From an uncultured Bacilli bacterium (GTDB lineage Bacteria; Bacillota_I; Bacilli_A; ML615J-28; CAG-313): 64,000 bases of DNA. The notes beneath the pieces are model-generated. The model was given only the letters and a program-made list of their open reading frames with translations. It searched no databases and had not been told where the DNA came from. A program made the position numbers and the translations under genes. The DNA lies in the NCBI GenBank assembly GCA_934140285.1, contig CAKPBI010000001.1:287384-351383 (forward strand). The letters are read 5' to 3'. The number at the start of each line of letters is the position of its first letter. The first letter of the stretch is position 1. Below are positions 1 through 9,784 of the stretch, piece after piece.

Positions 1-138
1 GACAAACAATATAAAAACTCAGAGTATGGAAGACATGCGGCGATGTCATGGATATATCTTGGATCAGCATTGTTGATTTTGATAATATTGCTAGGAATTG
101 TTTCAAGATTTGTCTTCTATTATGATGATAAAAAGTAG
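1..138 (+). CDS. sugar ABC transporter permease, MalF-type (C-terminal fragment)
   Basis: Only the last 45 codons lie in the window, ending in TAG. The visible part has one hydrophobic segment rich in Leu and Ile followed by a short charged tail (YYDDKK), as in the last transmembrane helix of a permease. The stop is 17 bp before a MalG-type permease gene, and sugar importers usually encode a MalF-type partner just upstream. The family call rests on position more than on sequence, since the EAA loop is outside the window. Confidence 0.65.
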   Translation, partial: DKQYKNSEYGRHAAMSWIYLGSALLILIILLGIVSRFVFYYDDKK

Positions 139-155
139 GAAGGGGGAGAAAGTAA

Positions 156-1259
156 ATGGCTGAAAATGAAGAAAAAAGACCTTTAACTAAAGCTGAAAAA
201 AGAGCTGCATTTAAAGAATCTGTAAAACAAAAATTTGAAAGTATTAAAGAAGAACTTTCTAACCCAACTAAACGTGCTGTAAGAGGTCAAAAAACCGCTG
301 ATGTAGCTAGTTCAATATTAAGAACAGTATTAATTATCGGACTTTCATTTGTTATTCTATTCCCTATATTTGAACAATTTACATTTGCTTTACGTGACCC
401 TATGGATATTAATGACCCACTAGTTAAATATATTCCAAAGACATTCTCAACGGTAAACTTTAAGATTGCTGGAACAATCCTTGATTATTGGCGTTCATTA
501 TTTAACAACGTTAAAGTTTCTACAATATCAACAATCTGCCAAGTATTATCAACAGCACTTGCTGGATATGCTTTCGCAAGATTAAAATTTAAAGGAAGCA
601 ACGTAATCTTCTGGATAATTATGTTAACATTAATTATTCCTCCACAAACAGTTGCTTTATCAAGATCAATCTATTTCTCAAACTTTGATATCTTAGGTAT
701 TATTAAAGCTTGTACTGGTTCTACTAGAGGATTATCAATAAAAGGTGAAGGTAAAGATATCGTGTTCTATATTATGTCTATTACTGGTCAAGGTATTAGA
801 GCTGCGTTATTTATATTCATCTTTAGACAATTCTTTAGAGGAATCCCAATTGAACTTGAAGAATCTGCCCAAATCGATGGTGCAGGTGTAGTAAGAACAT
901 TCTGGAGTGTAATGCTTCCAAATGCTCGTGGTGCGATCACTACTGTTGCTCTATTTGCCTTTGTATGGCAGTGGAATGATGTATATTACACCAAAATGTA
1001 TGAAATAAGTGGTGACTCCTTCCCAATGATGACAATGAAATTAATCAACGTTGCGGAGTGGATAGGTAACCTTCTTAAATCAAGTCAATTTAAACATTTA
1101 GCTGACTTAGTAGGTGAGGATGTACGTGATAACCCATTGTTTGCTTCCTTAATATCTAATACAGCTGCATTACTGATGATGTTACCGCTATTAATAGGAT
1201 ATCTATTTGTTCAACGTCTATTTATTGAAGGTGTTGAAAGATCCGGTATCATCGGATAA
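156..1259 (+). CDS. carbohydrate ABC transporter permease, MalG-type
   Basis: This 367-aa protein is the second membrane subunit of a sugar importer of the CUT1 class. A charged N-terminal stretch of about 50 residues precedes the first transmembrane helix (about residues 52-75), and five or six hydrophobic helices follow. The EAA loop that docks the ATPase is visible as ELEESAQIDGAG near residue 233. It is longer than the usual 270-300 residues because of the N-terminal extension. Start is supported by the GGAGAAAG site just upstream. It sits in an operon with YesL, surface glycosidases, NagZ and NagB, so an amino-sugar or muropeptide substrate is likely. No ATPase gene is in this operon; a shared MsmX-type ATPase is possible. 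Confidence 0.9.
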   Translation: MAENEEKRPLTKAEKRAAFKESVKQKFESIKEELSNPTKRAVRGQKTADVASSILRTVLIIGLSFVILFPIFEQFTFALRDPMDINDPLVKYIPKTFSTVNFKIAGTILDYWRSLFNNVKVSTISTICQVLSTALAGYAFARLKFKGSNVIFWIIMLTLIIPPQTVALSRSIYFSNFDILGIIKACTGSTRGLSIKGEGKDIVFYIMSITGQGIRAALFIFIFRQFFRGIPIELEESAQIDGAGVVRTFWSVMLPNARGAITTVALFAFVWQWNDVYYTKMYEISGDSFPMMTMKLINVAEWIGNLLKSSQFKHLADLVGEDVRDNPLFASLISNTAALLMMLPLLIGYLFVQRLFIEGVERSGIIG

Positions 1260-1279
1260 AATATAAGGAGAATAAGGGA

Positions 1280-1978
1280 ATGGCATCAAATCGTTTTGTA
1301 AAAGGTAAATTATATCGTATTTTAGATTATATTTTGCGCCTAATTTTACTTAACTTTTTGGTTGTCGTTCCCTCTTTTATATTCTTATTTATCTATTCGA
1401 TATTTAGTAAGGATACGGACACCATATGGTTTTATCTTACTTTGGTTCCAATAATTATTTGGCTTTTCCCATCAATTGTTGCTGTAACTGATGTTATTAG
1501 ACAATATGAAGATGATGAAACCAATACGATTTTCAAAGATTTCTTTAAAAGCTTTGCAAAACATTTTATAAAGTCATTTATAATAGGAATAGTAATTTAT
1601 TTACTAGCAATGCTTTTTTATAATAGCTTTAACTATTTTTATATTAATCAAGGCAAAGGTATAACATACCTTATTGGCCTAATTGTTACAATATCATTTA
1701 TTTTTGTGGTAGTATATTTAATAATTCATCTACCACTAGTGTTAGTGTATTTTTCTGATTTAACTTTGTTACAATATATTAAGTTAGCCTTGATTATGGC
1801 TTTTAAAGATTTTGGTACAACTTTTTTAATGGCTATTATCGCAATAATAGTCGGAACATTATCAATATTATTTAACTATGTTATGTTTTTCGGAGGTATT
1901 AGTTTAACGGTATATTTATGTGTTAAACTATCATACAAACATTACATAAAAATTTATAGAAAGGTAGAAAAAGAATGA
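1280..1978 (+). CDS. YesL-type (DUF624) membrane protein
   Basis: This 232-aa protein has about five or six transmembrane helices and a basic N-terminus. The start 'KGKLYRILDYILRLILLN' and the segment on feeding a 'FFKSFAKHFIKSF' loop are typical of YesL/DUF624 proteins, which occur with CUT1 sugar importers and whose job is not settled. A second YesL-type gene at 16749 shares the KLYR..D...L..NL pattern and stands at the head of the MurNAc operon, so the two probably serve the same uptake function. The stop TGA overlaps the next start codon (ATGA), one of only two TGA stops among the genes listed. Confidence 0.8.
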   Translation: MASNRFVKGKLYRILDYILRLILLNFLVVVPSFIFLFIYSIFSKDTDTIWFYLTLVPIIIWLFPSIVAVTDVIRQYEDDETNTIFKDFFKSFAKHFIKSFIIGIVIYLLAMLFYNSFNYFYINQGKGITYLIGLIVTISFIFVVVYLIIHLPLVLVYFSDLTLLQYIKLALIMAFKDFGTTFLMAIIAIIVGTLSILFNYVMFFGGISLTVYLCVKLSYKHYIKIYRKVEKE

Positions 1979-4668
1979 TTAAAGGATTAAAACGTATTTC
2001 AATGTTTCTTTTCCTTATATGCTTTAGTGTAATATTCTATTTTGTTAATAATGGCATTACATCTAACGCTGAAGGAGATCAAGAAACTAAATTATCAGAG
2101 TATGCTATTCGTGTAGGTGACTTAGAAACTAGAAACCTTATGGGTGGTGTTAAATTATATAAAGAACGTGTAAAAACAACTTATAATGGTGTTCATACCG
2201 GCATTTATGATATTAATAATAAAAAGTATGAATATAGTCATAATACTGTTCAATGGGTTGAACTTCCAAAAAGCAATGGCGCTGTAAGAGTTGTTTCTTG
2301 GTCAAAAGGAAGTGTCGATGGTTGGGCAGCAAGTACTGTACGTACAACTGCAATGGACTTTGAAGAAAAGAATCCAGGATGGATTGTTGTTGCGGCTGTA
2401 AACGGTGATTCTTTTGATATTAACGGAACAAAAGAACCAGCTAAACTACATGTTCAAGATGGTGAAGTATATCAACCTAATGTTGGTTACACACAAATTG
2501 GATGGAAAAAAGATGACACTCCAATTATCAATGGTGCAACTGTTAATTCAGTATTACAACTTGAAGTATTAGATAAAAACAAAAATGTAATTAAAAACGC
2601 TAATATTAATACAGTTAATACAACTCCAAGTGAAACAGGGATTTCAATCTTAACTAAAGATTGTGCAGGAGAATATGATTTAACAGGATTTAAAGTATAT
2701 GTAGGTAAATATGATGCTTGTCGTATTTCTAAATATACAGGTCAAATCTTTGTTAAAGGTGAAATTCAAAATGTTCGCACTGATTTAGGAGCTAATTCAA
2801 AACCAATTAATAAAAACGCTGAGAGAGAATTCTTCCTAATTTCTAAAGATGGAAGTCTTGATAGTTTAATTGAACAAGGATCATATGTACGTTGTCAACA
2901 TTCATTAACTGGTGAATGGGCAGATGTACCAAACGTTCTTTGTGGATTTGGCGGTTCTGCTGGTGGTTTAAATTCTCAAGTACTAAAAGATGGTAATCCT
3001 CTTGGTGCTGGTTCAACTGATTCATTCGCATATACAACTCATCCACGTACAGTTGTTGGCTTTAAAGAAGATGGTTCAACTGTATTAATGGTTGGTGATG
3101 GTCGTGGTAAAGCAATAGACTATGAACAAGGTTTATCATATTTCCAAGAAGGCGAAATTATGAGACTTGCAGGATGTACTCATGCTTATAATCTTGATGG
3201 CGGTGGCTCATCAACTCTAATTGTAAGAAATGCATATGGAAACTTTGACGTAATCAATCGTCCTAGTGATGGTTCAGAACGTCATATTGGTAATGCAATT
3301 CTATTTGTTATGAAAGACCCTGGCATTAACTGGGATGTAAAAAATACAACTAGAAATAGTGTTTCATTTACACTTGGTGGTGCGCTATATAGTTCAGAAA
3401 TTCAAAATGCTAAAATAACAATTGATGGAAAAACTGCAGAAATGGTAAATGGTGTAGCAACAGTTGAAGGATTACAAGAAGATACTGAATATGTTGCGAC
3501 TATTGAATATTCTGCTCCAGCATATGATGATCCAACAAAACTAATAAAGGCAAGTTATACAGTAGATGTAAAAACCAAAGCCTTTGAAATGCCATCCCTT
3601 GGAATAGTATTTGAAGACATCAGTAAAACAAGTGTAAGAGTAGTAAAAAGACAGTCAGATACCTCAAGTTGGTTTAGAGATATAGTAATTCACATGAATG
3701 ATGGCGAATATGTAATGGGATCAAATGATGAATTACTAATAGAAGACTTACCAGAAAATACAAAATTTGATGTAGAAATAACATTTAATTGTGTAGAACC
3801 AACAACAGGAAATGTATATCCCGGAAAGATAAAGAAAACAGTAACAACATTATCATATAATGTACCAACAATAAGTAAATTCATCAAAACACAAGAAAAG
3901 AACAATCGAGTAACAATCGAATATAAATATGTAGATGATGATGAGTTAGTAATGTCAGCAGTATTAAAAGTAAATGATGAAGACATTCCACTAACAACCA
4001 AAACCGGAATTCAAACAATAAAAGATCTAGATTTAGAACACCAAGAATATAAGATCCAACTAGTAGTAACATATGTAGTAGGAACAACAGCGAAGAATGT
4101 AAAAAGTGAAATAATAACAGTAGGAACAAACAATCCAACAATAAGTCACAATATTACATATAATCTAGATGGTGGAACAAATAATGAATTAAATCCAAGT
4201 AGCTATGTAGAAGGCGAAGAAGTAATATTAAAAGAACCAAGAAAAGAAGGATATAAATTCATAGGATGGTATATAGGAGAAACCAAAGTAACAAGTATCA
4301 GCCCAGAAGCAAAAGAAGACATAGAATTAACAGCTAAATGGGAAAAGATAAAAGAAAAATACCAAATCACATATATCCTAAATGGCGGAACAAACAACGC
4401 ATCAAACCCTTCAACATATGAAGAAGGCGAAACAGTAATATTAAAAGAAGCCACAAAAGAAGGATATAAATTCTTAGGATGGTATAAAGATGGCGAATTA
4501 GTAACAGAAGTAAAAGAAGGAAATGTAACAGTAGAAGCAAGATTTGAAGAAATCAAGAATCAAGATTCAGAAAAGAAAGGATGTAATTGTAAGAAAACAA
4601 TTGAAATGGTAATTACATTAACATCAGCAGTAACCCTTCTTGCTTTTGTATTAAGAAAGAAACATTAA
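1975..4668 (+). CDS. secreted phosphodiester glycosidase-like protein with InlB repeats and Gly-Cys/RKKH tail
   Basis: This 897-aa protein has a signal peptide (cleavage likely near residue 32). The catalytic-type domain at about 95-450 matches the NAGPA/phosphodiester glycosidase family, with AVNGDSFD and the hallmark NLDGGGSST. Fibronectin-like modules span about 450-735. Two Listeria-Bacteroides (InlB B) repeats, each with a Y-x-L-x-GG opening and GYKF.GW core, span about 735-868. The end is KKGCNCKK, a hydrophobic helix and LRKKH. It likely acts at the cell surface on sugar-1-phosphodiester linkages, for example in teichoic-acid-like polymers; substrate is inference. Residues 533-897 are identical to the tail of the next gene. 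Translation is coupled to yesL by a 4-bp ATGA overlap. Confidence 0.85.
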   Translation: MIKGLKRISMFLFLICFSVIFYFVNNGITSNAEGDQETKLSEYAIRVGDLETRNLMGGVKLYKERVKTTYNGVHTGIYDINNKKYEYSHNTVQWVELPKSNGAVRVVSWSKGSVDGWAASTVRTTAMDFEEKNPGWIVVAAVNGDSFDINGTKEPAKLHVQDGEVYQPNVGYTQIGWKKDDTPIINGATVNSVLQLEVLDKNKNVIKNANINTVNTTPSETGISILTKDCAGEYDLTGFKVYVGKYDACRISKYTGQIFVKGEIQNVRTDLGANSKPINKNAEREFFLISKDGSLDSLIEQGSYVRCQHSLTGEWADVPNVLCGFGGSAGGLNSQVLKDGNPLGAGSTDSFAYTTHPRTVVGFKEDGSTVLMVGDGRGKAIDYEQGLSYFQEGEIMRLAGCTHAYNLDGGGSSTLIVRNAYGNFDVINRPSDGSERHIGNAILFVMKDPGINWDVKNTTRNSVSFTLGGALYSSEIQNAKITIDGKTAEMVNGVATVEGLQEDTEYVATIEYSAPAYDDPTKLIKASYTVDVKTKAFEMPSLGIVFEDISKTSVRVVKRQSDTSSWFRDIVIHMNDGEYVMGSNDELLIEDLPENTKFDVEITFNCVEPTTGNVYPGKIKKTVTTLSYNVPTISKFIKTQEKNNRVTIEYKYVDDDELVMSAVLKVNDEDIPLTTKTGIQTIKDLDLEHQEYKIQLVVTYVVGTTAKNVKSEIITVGTNNPTISHNITYNLDGGTNNELNPSSYVEGEEVILKEPRKEGYKFIGWYIGETKVTSISPEAKEDIELTAKWEKIKEKYQITYILNGGTNNASNPSTYEEGETVILKEATKEGYKFLGWYKDGELVTEVKEGNVTVEARFEEIKNQDSEKKGCNCKKTIEMVITLTSAVTLLAFVLRKKH

Positions 4669-4698
4669 TTTGGAGATTTAAAACAAAATGAAAAAAAT
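3571..4698 (+). repeat. 1128-bp direct repeat, copy 1
   Basis: From AAAACCAAAG at 3571 to position 4698 the sequence matches 6272-7399 with an offset of exactly 2701 bp. I found no difference on reading, and the encoded 365 residues are identical. The unit covers the fibronectin-like, InlB and sorting-tail coding region, the stop, the ribosome site and the start codon of the next gene. Confidence 0.95.
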
Positions 4699-7369
4699 AT
4701 TTGGGTTTTTATTAACATTAATACTTACTCTTTCAAGTCTTTGGCTAAGTGTTTCTGCTAAACCTTTAGATGGTGAAAGTAAGTATGTAAAAGATTTACA
4801 AGAAGTAGAAGAAAATTATTTTTTAGGTGGAGGAACAGTTTATAAAACTGCAGCTAAAACTTACTATGGTGGATATTTAGATCCATCTAGTAAGTACCAC
4901 TCTTTAAATCCTCAAACATTTCAATGGGTTGATATACCTGTAACAAGTGAGGATGTAAGAATTGTAACATGGAGTAAAGGTACCACAGATGGTTTCCATT
5001 CCTCTACAACTACAGCTACTGCTCGTGATTATGAAGCAACTCATCCAGGTTGGATTGTTGTTGCGGCTGGAAATGGTGACTGGTTTAGAATTAATGATAC
5101 ATGTGAAGCAGTTAACTTAATGGTTCAAGATGGTGAAGTTATTCGTCCTATTACAATCAATTCTGATTGGCAACAAGTATTAGGTTGGACAGATGATAAT
5201 AGACTTGTAACTGGTATTCCAACTCTTGACTCTAAGATGTCAGTTCATATTTATCCAGATAAAGCAAATTACGATGGTGCAAATAAGACAGAATTAAGTA
5301 AACTTACTATTGAAGGTTATAACTGTAACCCATCAGAAACGGGTATTACTCTTTATACAAAAGATGCCATTGACACTTTTGACTTAACAGGTTATACTGT
5401 TTACGTTGGTAAGTATGATTTATGTCGTAGTTCATATGGTGATCGTCGTCCATTTGTTAAAGGTACAATCTTAAGTAAAGTTGATAATCTAGGTGCTAAC
5501 TCTAGACCTCAAGCAGAACGCGACAATCAAGTTGTTAGAGAATTTTATTTAGTTTCTAAAGATGGAAGTTTAGATGATAAATTAAGTATTAATAACTATG
5601 TTAAATGCCAATTTGACTTAACTGGAGAATGGGCAAATGTAACAAGTGCATGTGGCTATGTTAACCAAATCCTTAAAGATTACAAACCAATGTGGGGAGA
5701 AAGTTGTGATACATATGGACAATATGATGAAAAAACCGCAATTAAACCACGTTTAGTAATCGGCTTTAAAGAAGATGGATCAACCGTTGTAATGGATATT
5801 GATGGTCGTGATGTTCCAAGTGGAAGAACAGGATTAAGTTGTTTTGAAGCTGGTGAATTAATGAGACTAGCTGGATGTAAAACTGCCTATAACCTAGATG
5901 GTGGAGGTAGCGCAACCCTAATTGTTAAAAATGAATACAATGATTTTGATATCGTAAATGTACCTAGTGATGGTTCAGAACGTCACATTGGTAATGCAAT
6001 TTTATTTGTTATGAGAGACCCTGGTATTAGCTGGGATGTAAAAAATACAACTAGAAATTCAGCATCATTTGTTTTAAATGAAACAGCCACTACTGCTAAA
6101 ATTACAGAAGCAAGTGTAACAATTGATGGAAAGACTGTATCAATGCAAGATGGAGTAGCAACAATTGAAGGATTACAAGAAGATACTGAATATGTTGCGA
6201 CAGTTAATTATAAGACTCCTTCATATAAAGATGAAAGCAAGATTGTAAATGGAAGTTTCAAAGTAAAAATTAAAACCAAAGCCTTTGAAATGCCATCCCT
6301 TGGAATAGTATTTGAAGACATCAGTAAAACAAGTGTAAGAGTAGTAAAAAGACAGTCAGATACCTCAAGTTGGTTTAGAGATATAGTAATTCACATGAAT
6401 GATGGCGAATATGTAATGGGATCAAATGATGAATTACTAATAGAAGACTTACCAGAAAATACAAAATTTGATGTAGAAATAACATTTAATTGTGTAGAAC
6501 CAACAACAGGAAATGTATATCCCGGAAAGATAAAGAAAACAGTAACAACATTATCATATAATGTACCAACAATAAGTAAATTCATCAAAACACAAGAAAA
6601 GAACAATCGAGTAACAATCGAATATAAATATGTAGATGATGATGAGTTAGTAATGTCAGCAGTATTAAAAGTAAATGATGAAGACATTCCACTAACAACC
6701 AAAACCGGAATTCAAACAATAAAAGATCTAGATTTAGAACACCAAGAATATAAGATCCAACTAGTAGTAACATATGTAGTAGGAACAACAGCGAAGAATG
6801 TAAAAAGTGAAATAATAACAGTAGGAACAAACAATCCAACAATAAGTCACAATATTACATATAATCTAGATGGTGGAACAAATAATGAATTAAATCCAAG
6901 TAGCTATGTAGAAGGCGAAGAAGTAATATTAAAAGAACCAAGAAAAGAAGGATATAAATTCATAGGATGGTATATAGGAGAAACCAAAGTAACAAGTATC
7001 AGCCCAGAAGCAAAAGAAGACATAGAATTAACAGCTAAATGGGAAAAGATAAAAGAAAAATACCAAATCACATATATCCTAAATGGCGGAACAAACAACG
7101 CATCAAACCCTTCAACATATGAAGAAGGCGAAACAGTAATATTAAAAGAAGCCACAAAAGAAGGATATAAATTCTTAGGATGGTATAAAGATGGCGAATT
7201 AGTAACAGAAGTAAAAGAAGGAAATGTAACAGTAGAAGCAAGATTTGAAGAAATCAAGAATCAAGATTCAGAAAAGAAAGGATGTAATTGTAAGAAAACA
7301 ATTGAAATGGTAATTACATTAACATCAGCAGTAACCCTTCTTGCTTTTGTATTAAGAAAGAAACATTAA
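4688..7369 (+). CDS. secreted phosphodiester glycosidase-like protein, tandem paralog
   Basis: This 893-aa protein is a paralog of the preceding gene. It has a signal peptide (SVSA, cleavage about residue 24), a phosphodiester-glycosidase domain with AAGNGDWF and NLDGGGSATL, fibronectin-like modules, two InlB B-type repeats and the KKGCNCKK...LRKKH tail. The N-terminal halves have diverged, whereas residues 529-893 equal residues 533-897 of the neighbour. It starts 19 bp after that gene with a GGAG site. Divergent catalytic halves on one conserved surface stalk suggest different substrates or redundancy; this is inference. Confidence 0.85.
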   Translation: MKKIFGFLLTLILTLSSLWLSVSAKPLDGESKYVKDLQEVEENYFLGGGTVYKTAAKTYYGGYLDPSSKYHSLNPQTFQWVDIPVTSEDVRIVTWSKGTTDGFHSSTTTATARDYEATHPGWIVVAAGNGDWFRINDTCEAVNLMVQDGEVIRPITINSDWQQVLGWTDDNRLVTGIPTLDSKMSVHIYPDKANYDGANKTELSKLTIEGYNCNPSETGITLYTKDAIDTFDLTGYTVYVGKYDLCRSSYGDRRPFVKGTILSKVDNLGANSRPQAERDNQVVREFYLVSKDGSLDDKLSINNYVKCQFDLTGEWANVTSACGYVNQILKDYKPMWGESCDTYGQYDEKTAIKPRLVIGFKEDGSTVVMDIDGRDVPSGRTGLSCFEAGELMRLAGCKTAYNLDGGGSATLIVKNEYNDFDIVNVPSDGSERHIGNAILFVMRDPGISWDVKNTTRNSASFVLNETATTAKITEASVTIDGKTVSMQDGVATIEGLQEDTEYVATVNYKTPSYKDESKIVNGSFKVKIKTKAFEMPSLGIVFEDISKTSVRVVKRQSDTSSWFRDIVIHMNDGEYVMGSNDELLIEDLPENTKFDVEITFNCVEPTTGNVYPGKIKKTVTTLSYNVPTISKFIKTQEKNNRVTIEYKYVDDDELVMSAVLKVNDEDIPLTTKTGIQTIKDLDLEHQEYKIQLVVTYVVGTTAKNVKSEIITVGTNNPTISHNITYNLDGGTNNELNPSSYVEGEEVILKEPRKEGYKFIGWYIGETKVTSISPEAKEDIELTAKWEKIKEKYQITYILNGGTNNASNPSTYEEGETVILKEATKEGYKFLGWYKDGELVTEVKEGNVTVEARFEEIKNQDSEKKGCNCKKTIEMVITLTSAVTLLAFVLRKKH

Positions 7370-7399
7370 TTTGGAGATTTAAAACAAAATGAAAAAAAT
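6272..7399 (+). repeat. 1128-bp direct repeat, copy 2
   Basis: Second copy of 3571-4698. The first mismatch on the right is at 7400 (T against A at 4699), a few codons into nagZ; the left border is at 6271 (T against A at 3570). The period of 2701 bp equals one gene plus its spacer, as expected for a tandem gene duplication. Confidence 0.95.
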
Positions 7400-8954
7400 T
7401 GACATTAGTAAGATGACTTTAAAAGAAAAAGTTGGACAAATGATTGGTCTTGCTTTTTCTGGAACAGAATATAGTGAAGAATTAAGGTATCAAATTGAAG
7501 AAATTAAAGCCGGCTTAATCATTTACTTTAAAGATAATTGTGGTAATCCAAAACAAATATTTGAATTAAACAAAAAAATTAACGAATGTGCCAGCATTCC
7601 TCCATTTATTGCGATTGACCAAGAAGGCGGGATGGTCGCAAGAGTAACGGAAGGAATAACCCAATCACCAGGAGCAATGGTTATTGGGGCTACTCACCAA
7701 TATAAGTATGCTTATCAACTAGCATACAACATGGGGGTTGAACTTCGTGATTTAGGTTTTAACTTCAATTTCGCTCCTGTAGGAGATGTCAACAATAACG
7801 CTAAAAACCCTGTTATAAACGTTCGTTCATATTCAGAAAATCCCAATGAAGTTGCTAAATATGTATATGAGGCAGTAAAAGGTTACACTGATGCTGGTCT
7901 AATGACTTCTATCAAGCATTTCCCAGGTCATGGTGATACTGCTGTTGATTCTCATATTGGACTTCCTAAAGTCGATTTTGATTTTGAAAGAATTAATAAA
8001 ATGGAACTTGTTCCTTTTAAACTTGCGGTTGAACATGATTTGCCAGGTATAATGGCAAGCCATGTATTATATACAAAATATGATAGTGTATATCCAACTA
8101 CTTTATCTCATAAAATCATTACAGGACTATTACGTGAACAACTTGGTTTTAAAGGACTAGTAGTAACTGATTCATTAACAATGTCTGCTGTATTTGATAA
8201 CTTCTCAATCGAAGACATTGTTCTTCATGGCTTTAATTCAGGATGTGATATTCTACTTCTTTGTGGAGCAAGAAATGTTCAAATGCAAAAAGAATTTGCA
8301 GATACTGCTCTTCGCCTTGCTGAAGAAGGTAAAATACCACTAGAAATGATCAATGCCTCTGTTGAAAGAATATTAAAATATAAAGAAATGTTTAATGTTG
8401 GAGAAATGCCTACATCATTTGAAAAGATTGAAAACGAACTAGAAGAACCATCAAGAATGGCCTTCGCTCGTAAAGTAATGGATGAAGGGGTTACTCTAAT
8501 TAAAGATGAAAATCACTTACTTCCTGTAAAAGAAAATGAAAAAATATTAGTTGTTTTCCCTAAAATAAAAGTAGTAACCCTTGCTGAAAATGAAGACAAC
8601 AGTTTAAAATCATTAGGCGATTTTATGCCATTTAAGGTTGATAAATATTATTCAACAATTGACCCAGATAAGGCTCAAAAAGAAGAATTAATAGCCCTTA
8701 CTAAGAACTATGATAAAGTAATTTATTGCAGTTATAACGCTTGTTTTAACCCTACACAAGCAGATTTAATTAATAGTCTTGATCAAGATAAATTAATTGT
8801 TATTGGAGTTAGAACTCCATATGATTTAAATGTTTTAAATGCCAAAACTTACCTAATTAGTTATGAAGCTAGTGTCTTAAGTTTTGAATCATTATCAAAG
8901 GTTTTAACAGGAAAAGTAGCTCCTAAAGGAAGCTGCCCTGTAACATTAAAATAA
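7389..8954 (+). CDS. nagZ: beta-N-acetylhexosaminidase, GH3 NagZ-type
   Basis: This 521-aa protein has no signal peptide, so it should act in the cytoplasm. The NagZ loop carrying the His/Asp acid-base pair is visible as KHFPGHGDTAVDSHIGLP near residue 175, and the nucleophile Asp lies in VVTDSLTMSAV near 258. It should remove non-reducing GlcNAc from muropeptides or GlcNAc-MurNAc disaccharides. The C-terminal extension (about 350-521) resembles the second domain of Bacillus-type NagZ but is short. It lies between the surface glycosidases and nagB, with NamZ and MupG nearby, which fits peptidoglycan sugar salvage. Its first codons lie in the end of the upstream duplication. Confidence 0.92.
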   Translation: MKKIDISKMTLKEKVGQMIGLAFSGTEYSEELRYQIEEIKAGLIIYFKDNCGNPKQIFELNKKINECASIPPFIAIDQEGGMVARVTEGITQSPGAMVIGATHQYKYAYQLAYNMGVELRDLGFNFNFAPVGDVNNNAKNPVINVRSYSENPNEVAKYVYEAVKGYTDAGLMTSIKHFPGHGDTAVDSHIGLPKVDFDFERINKMELVPFKLAVEHDLPGIMASHVLYTKYDSVYPTTLSHKIITGLLREQLGFKGLVVTDSLTMSAVFDNFSIEDIVLHGFNSGCDILLLCGARNVQMQKEFADTALRLAEEGKIPLEMINASVERILKYKEMFNVGEMPTSFEKIENELEEPSRMAFARKVMDEGVTLIKDENHLLPVKENEKILVVFPKIKVVTLAENEDNSLKSLGDFMPFKVDKYYSTIDPDKAQKEELIALTKNYDKVIYCSYNACFNPTQADLINSLDQDKLIVIGVRTPYDLNVLNAKTYLISYEASVLSFESLSKVLTGKVAPKGSCPVTLK

Positions 8955-8972
8955 GAAAAGAAGGTATGAAAA

Positions 8973-9698
8973 ATGAAAGTTATTATTGTTAAAGATTATG
9001 AAGCATTAAGCGAAAAAGCAGCGGAAATAATTGCTAATAAAATTAAAGAAAAAAACAATGCTGTATTAGGTCTTGCAACAGGATCAAGCCCTATTGGCAC
9101 TTATCAAAAACTTGTTGAAATGTATAAAAAAGGTGAAATTAGTTTTAAAAACATCACCACTTATAACCTTGATGAATACTGCGGAATTGATCGTACACAT
9201 CCACAAAGCTATTACTATTTCATGCATGACAACCTATTTAATCATGTAGATATTAAGGAAGAAAATGTTCATCTTCCTGTTGCAAATGGTGCAGACCTTG
9301 CTTTATGTGCAAAAGAATATAATGATCAATTAAATAAAGTTCATGTTGATTTACAACTTTTAGGTATTGGTGGAAATGGCCATATTGGATTTAATGAACC
9401 AGGAACATCATTTGATCAAGAAACATTCGTTGTAAAACTAACTGACAAAACGCGTCAAGATAATAAACGTTTCTTTAATAGCATTGATGAAGTTCCAACT
9501 CATGCAATGACTATGGGTATTAAAAACATCATGAAGAGTGAAGAAATCTTAATGTTAATCAGCGGCGTAAACAAAGCTGACACTGTTGTTAAACTATTAA
9601 GTGGTGAAATTACTGAAGATTTCCCTGCTTCAATTCTTCATAAACATCCAAACACAACAGTTATTATCGATGAAGCTGCTTACTCAAAAGTAAAATAA
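8973..9698 (+). CDS. nagB: glucosamine-6-phosphate deaminase
   Basis: This 241-aa enzyme converts glucosamine-6-phosphate to fructose-6-phosphate and ammonia, the last step of amino-sugar catabolism. The sugar-phosphate loop GLATGSSPIGTY (about 33-44), the catalytic NLDEYCG, and the GIGGNGHIGFNEPG segment with the ring-opening His and Glu are all present. Length fits the short Gram-positive form. It ends the first operon and is followed at once by a terminator. The usual partner nagA (deacetylase) is absent from the window. Confidence 0.96.
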   Translation: MKVIIVKDYEALSEKAAEIIANKIKEKNNAVLGLATGSSPIGTYQKLVEMYKKGEISFKNITTYNLDEYCGIDRTHPQSYYYFMHDNLFNHVDIKEENVHLPVANGADLALCAKEYNDQLNKVHVDLQLLGIGGNGHIGFNEPGTSFDQETFVVKLTDKTRQDNKRFFNSIDEVPTHAMTMGIKNIMKSEEILMLISGVNKADTVVKLLSGEITEDFPASILHKHPNTTVIIDEAAYSKVK

Positions 9699-9710
9699 TG
9701 GTAGCAAAAT

Positions 9711-9740
9711 AGACCTGCTTTTTCCAAAGTAGGTCTTTTT
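9711..9740 (+). terminator. rho-independent terminator after nagB
   Basis: An 11-bp stem (AGACCTGCTTT against AAAGTAGGTCT, one G.T pair) with a TTCC loop is followed by TTTTCTTTT. It closes the permease-yesL-glycosidase-nagZ-nagB unit. Confidence 0.9.
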
Positions 9741-9784
9741 CTTTTAAAAAAATTAAAAAATATAAAAAAATGTTGCTTTAAGAC

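Noticed and set aside
3690..4556. Minus-strand open frames repeated at 6391-7257
   Set aside because: They are shadows of the duplicated coding region and occur twice only because the DNA does.
4140..4560. InlB-type repeats considered as a CRISPR-like or tandem DNA repeat
   Set aside because: The similarity is at protein level within coding sequence; spacing and sequence do not fit a CRISPR array.
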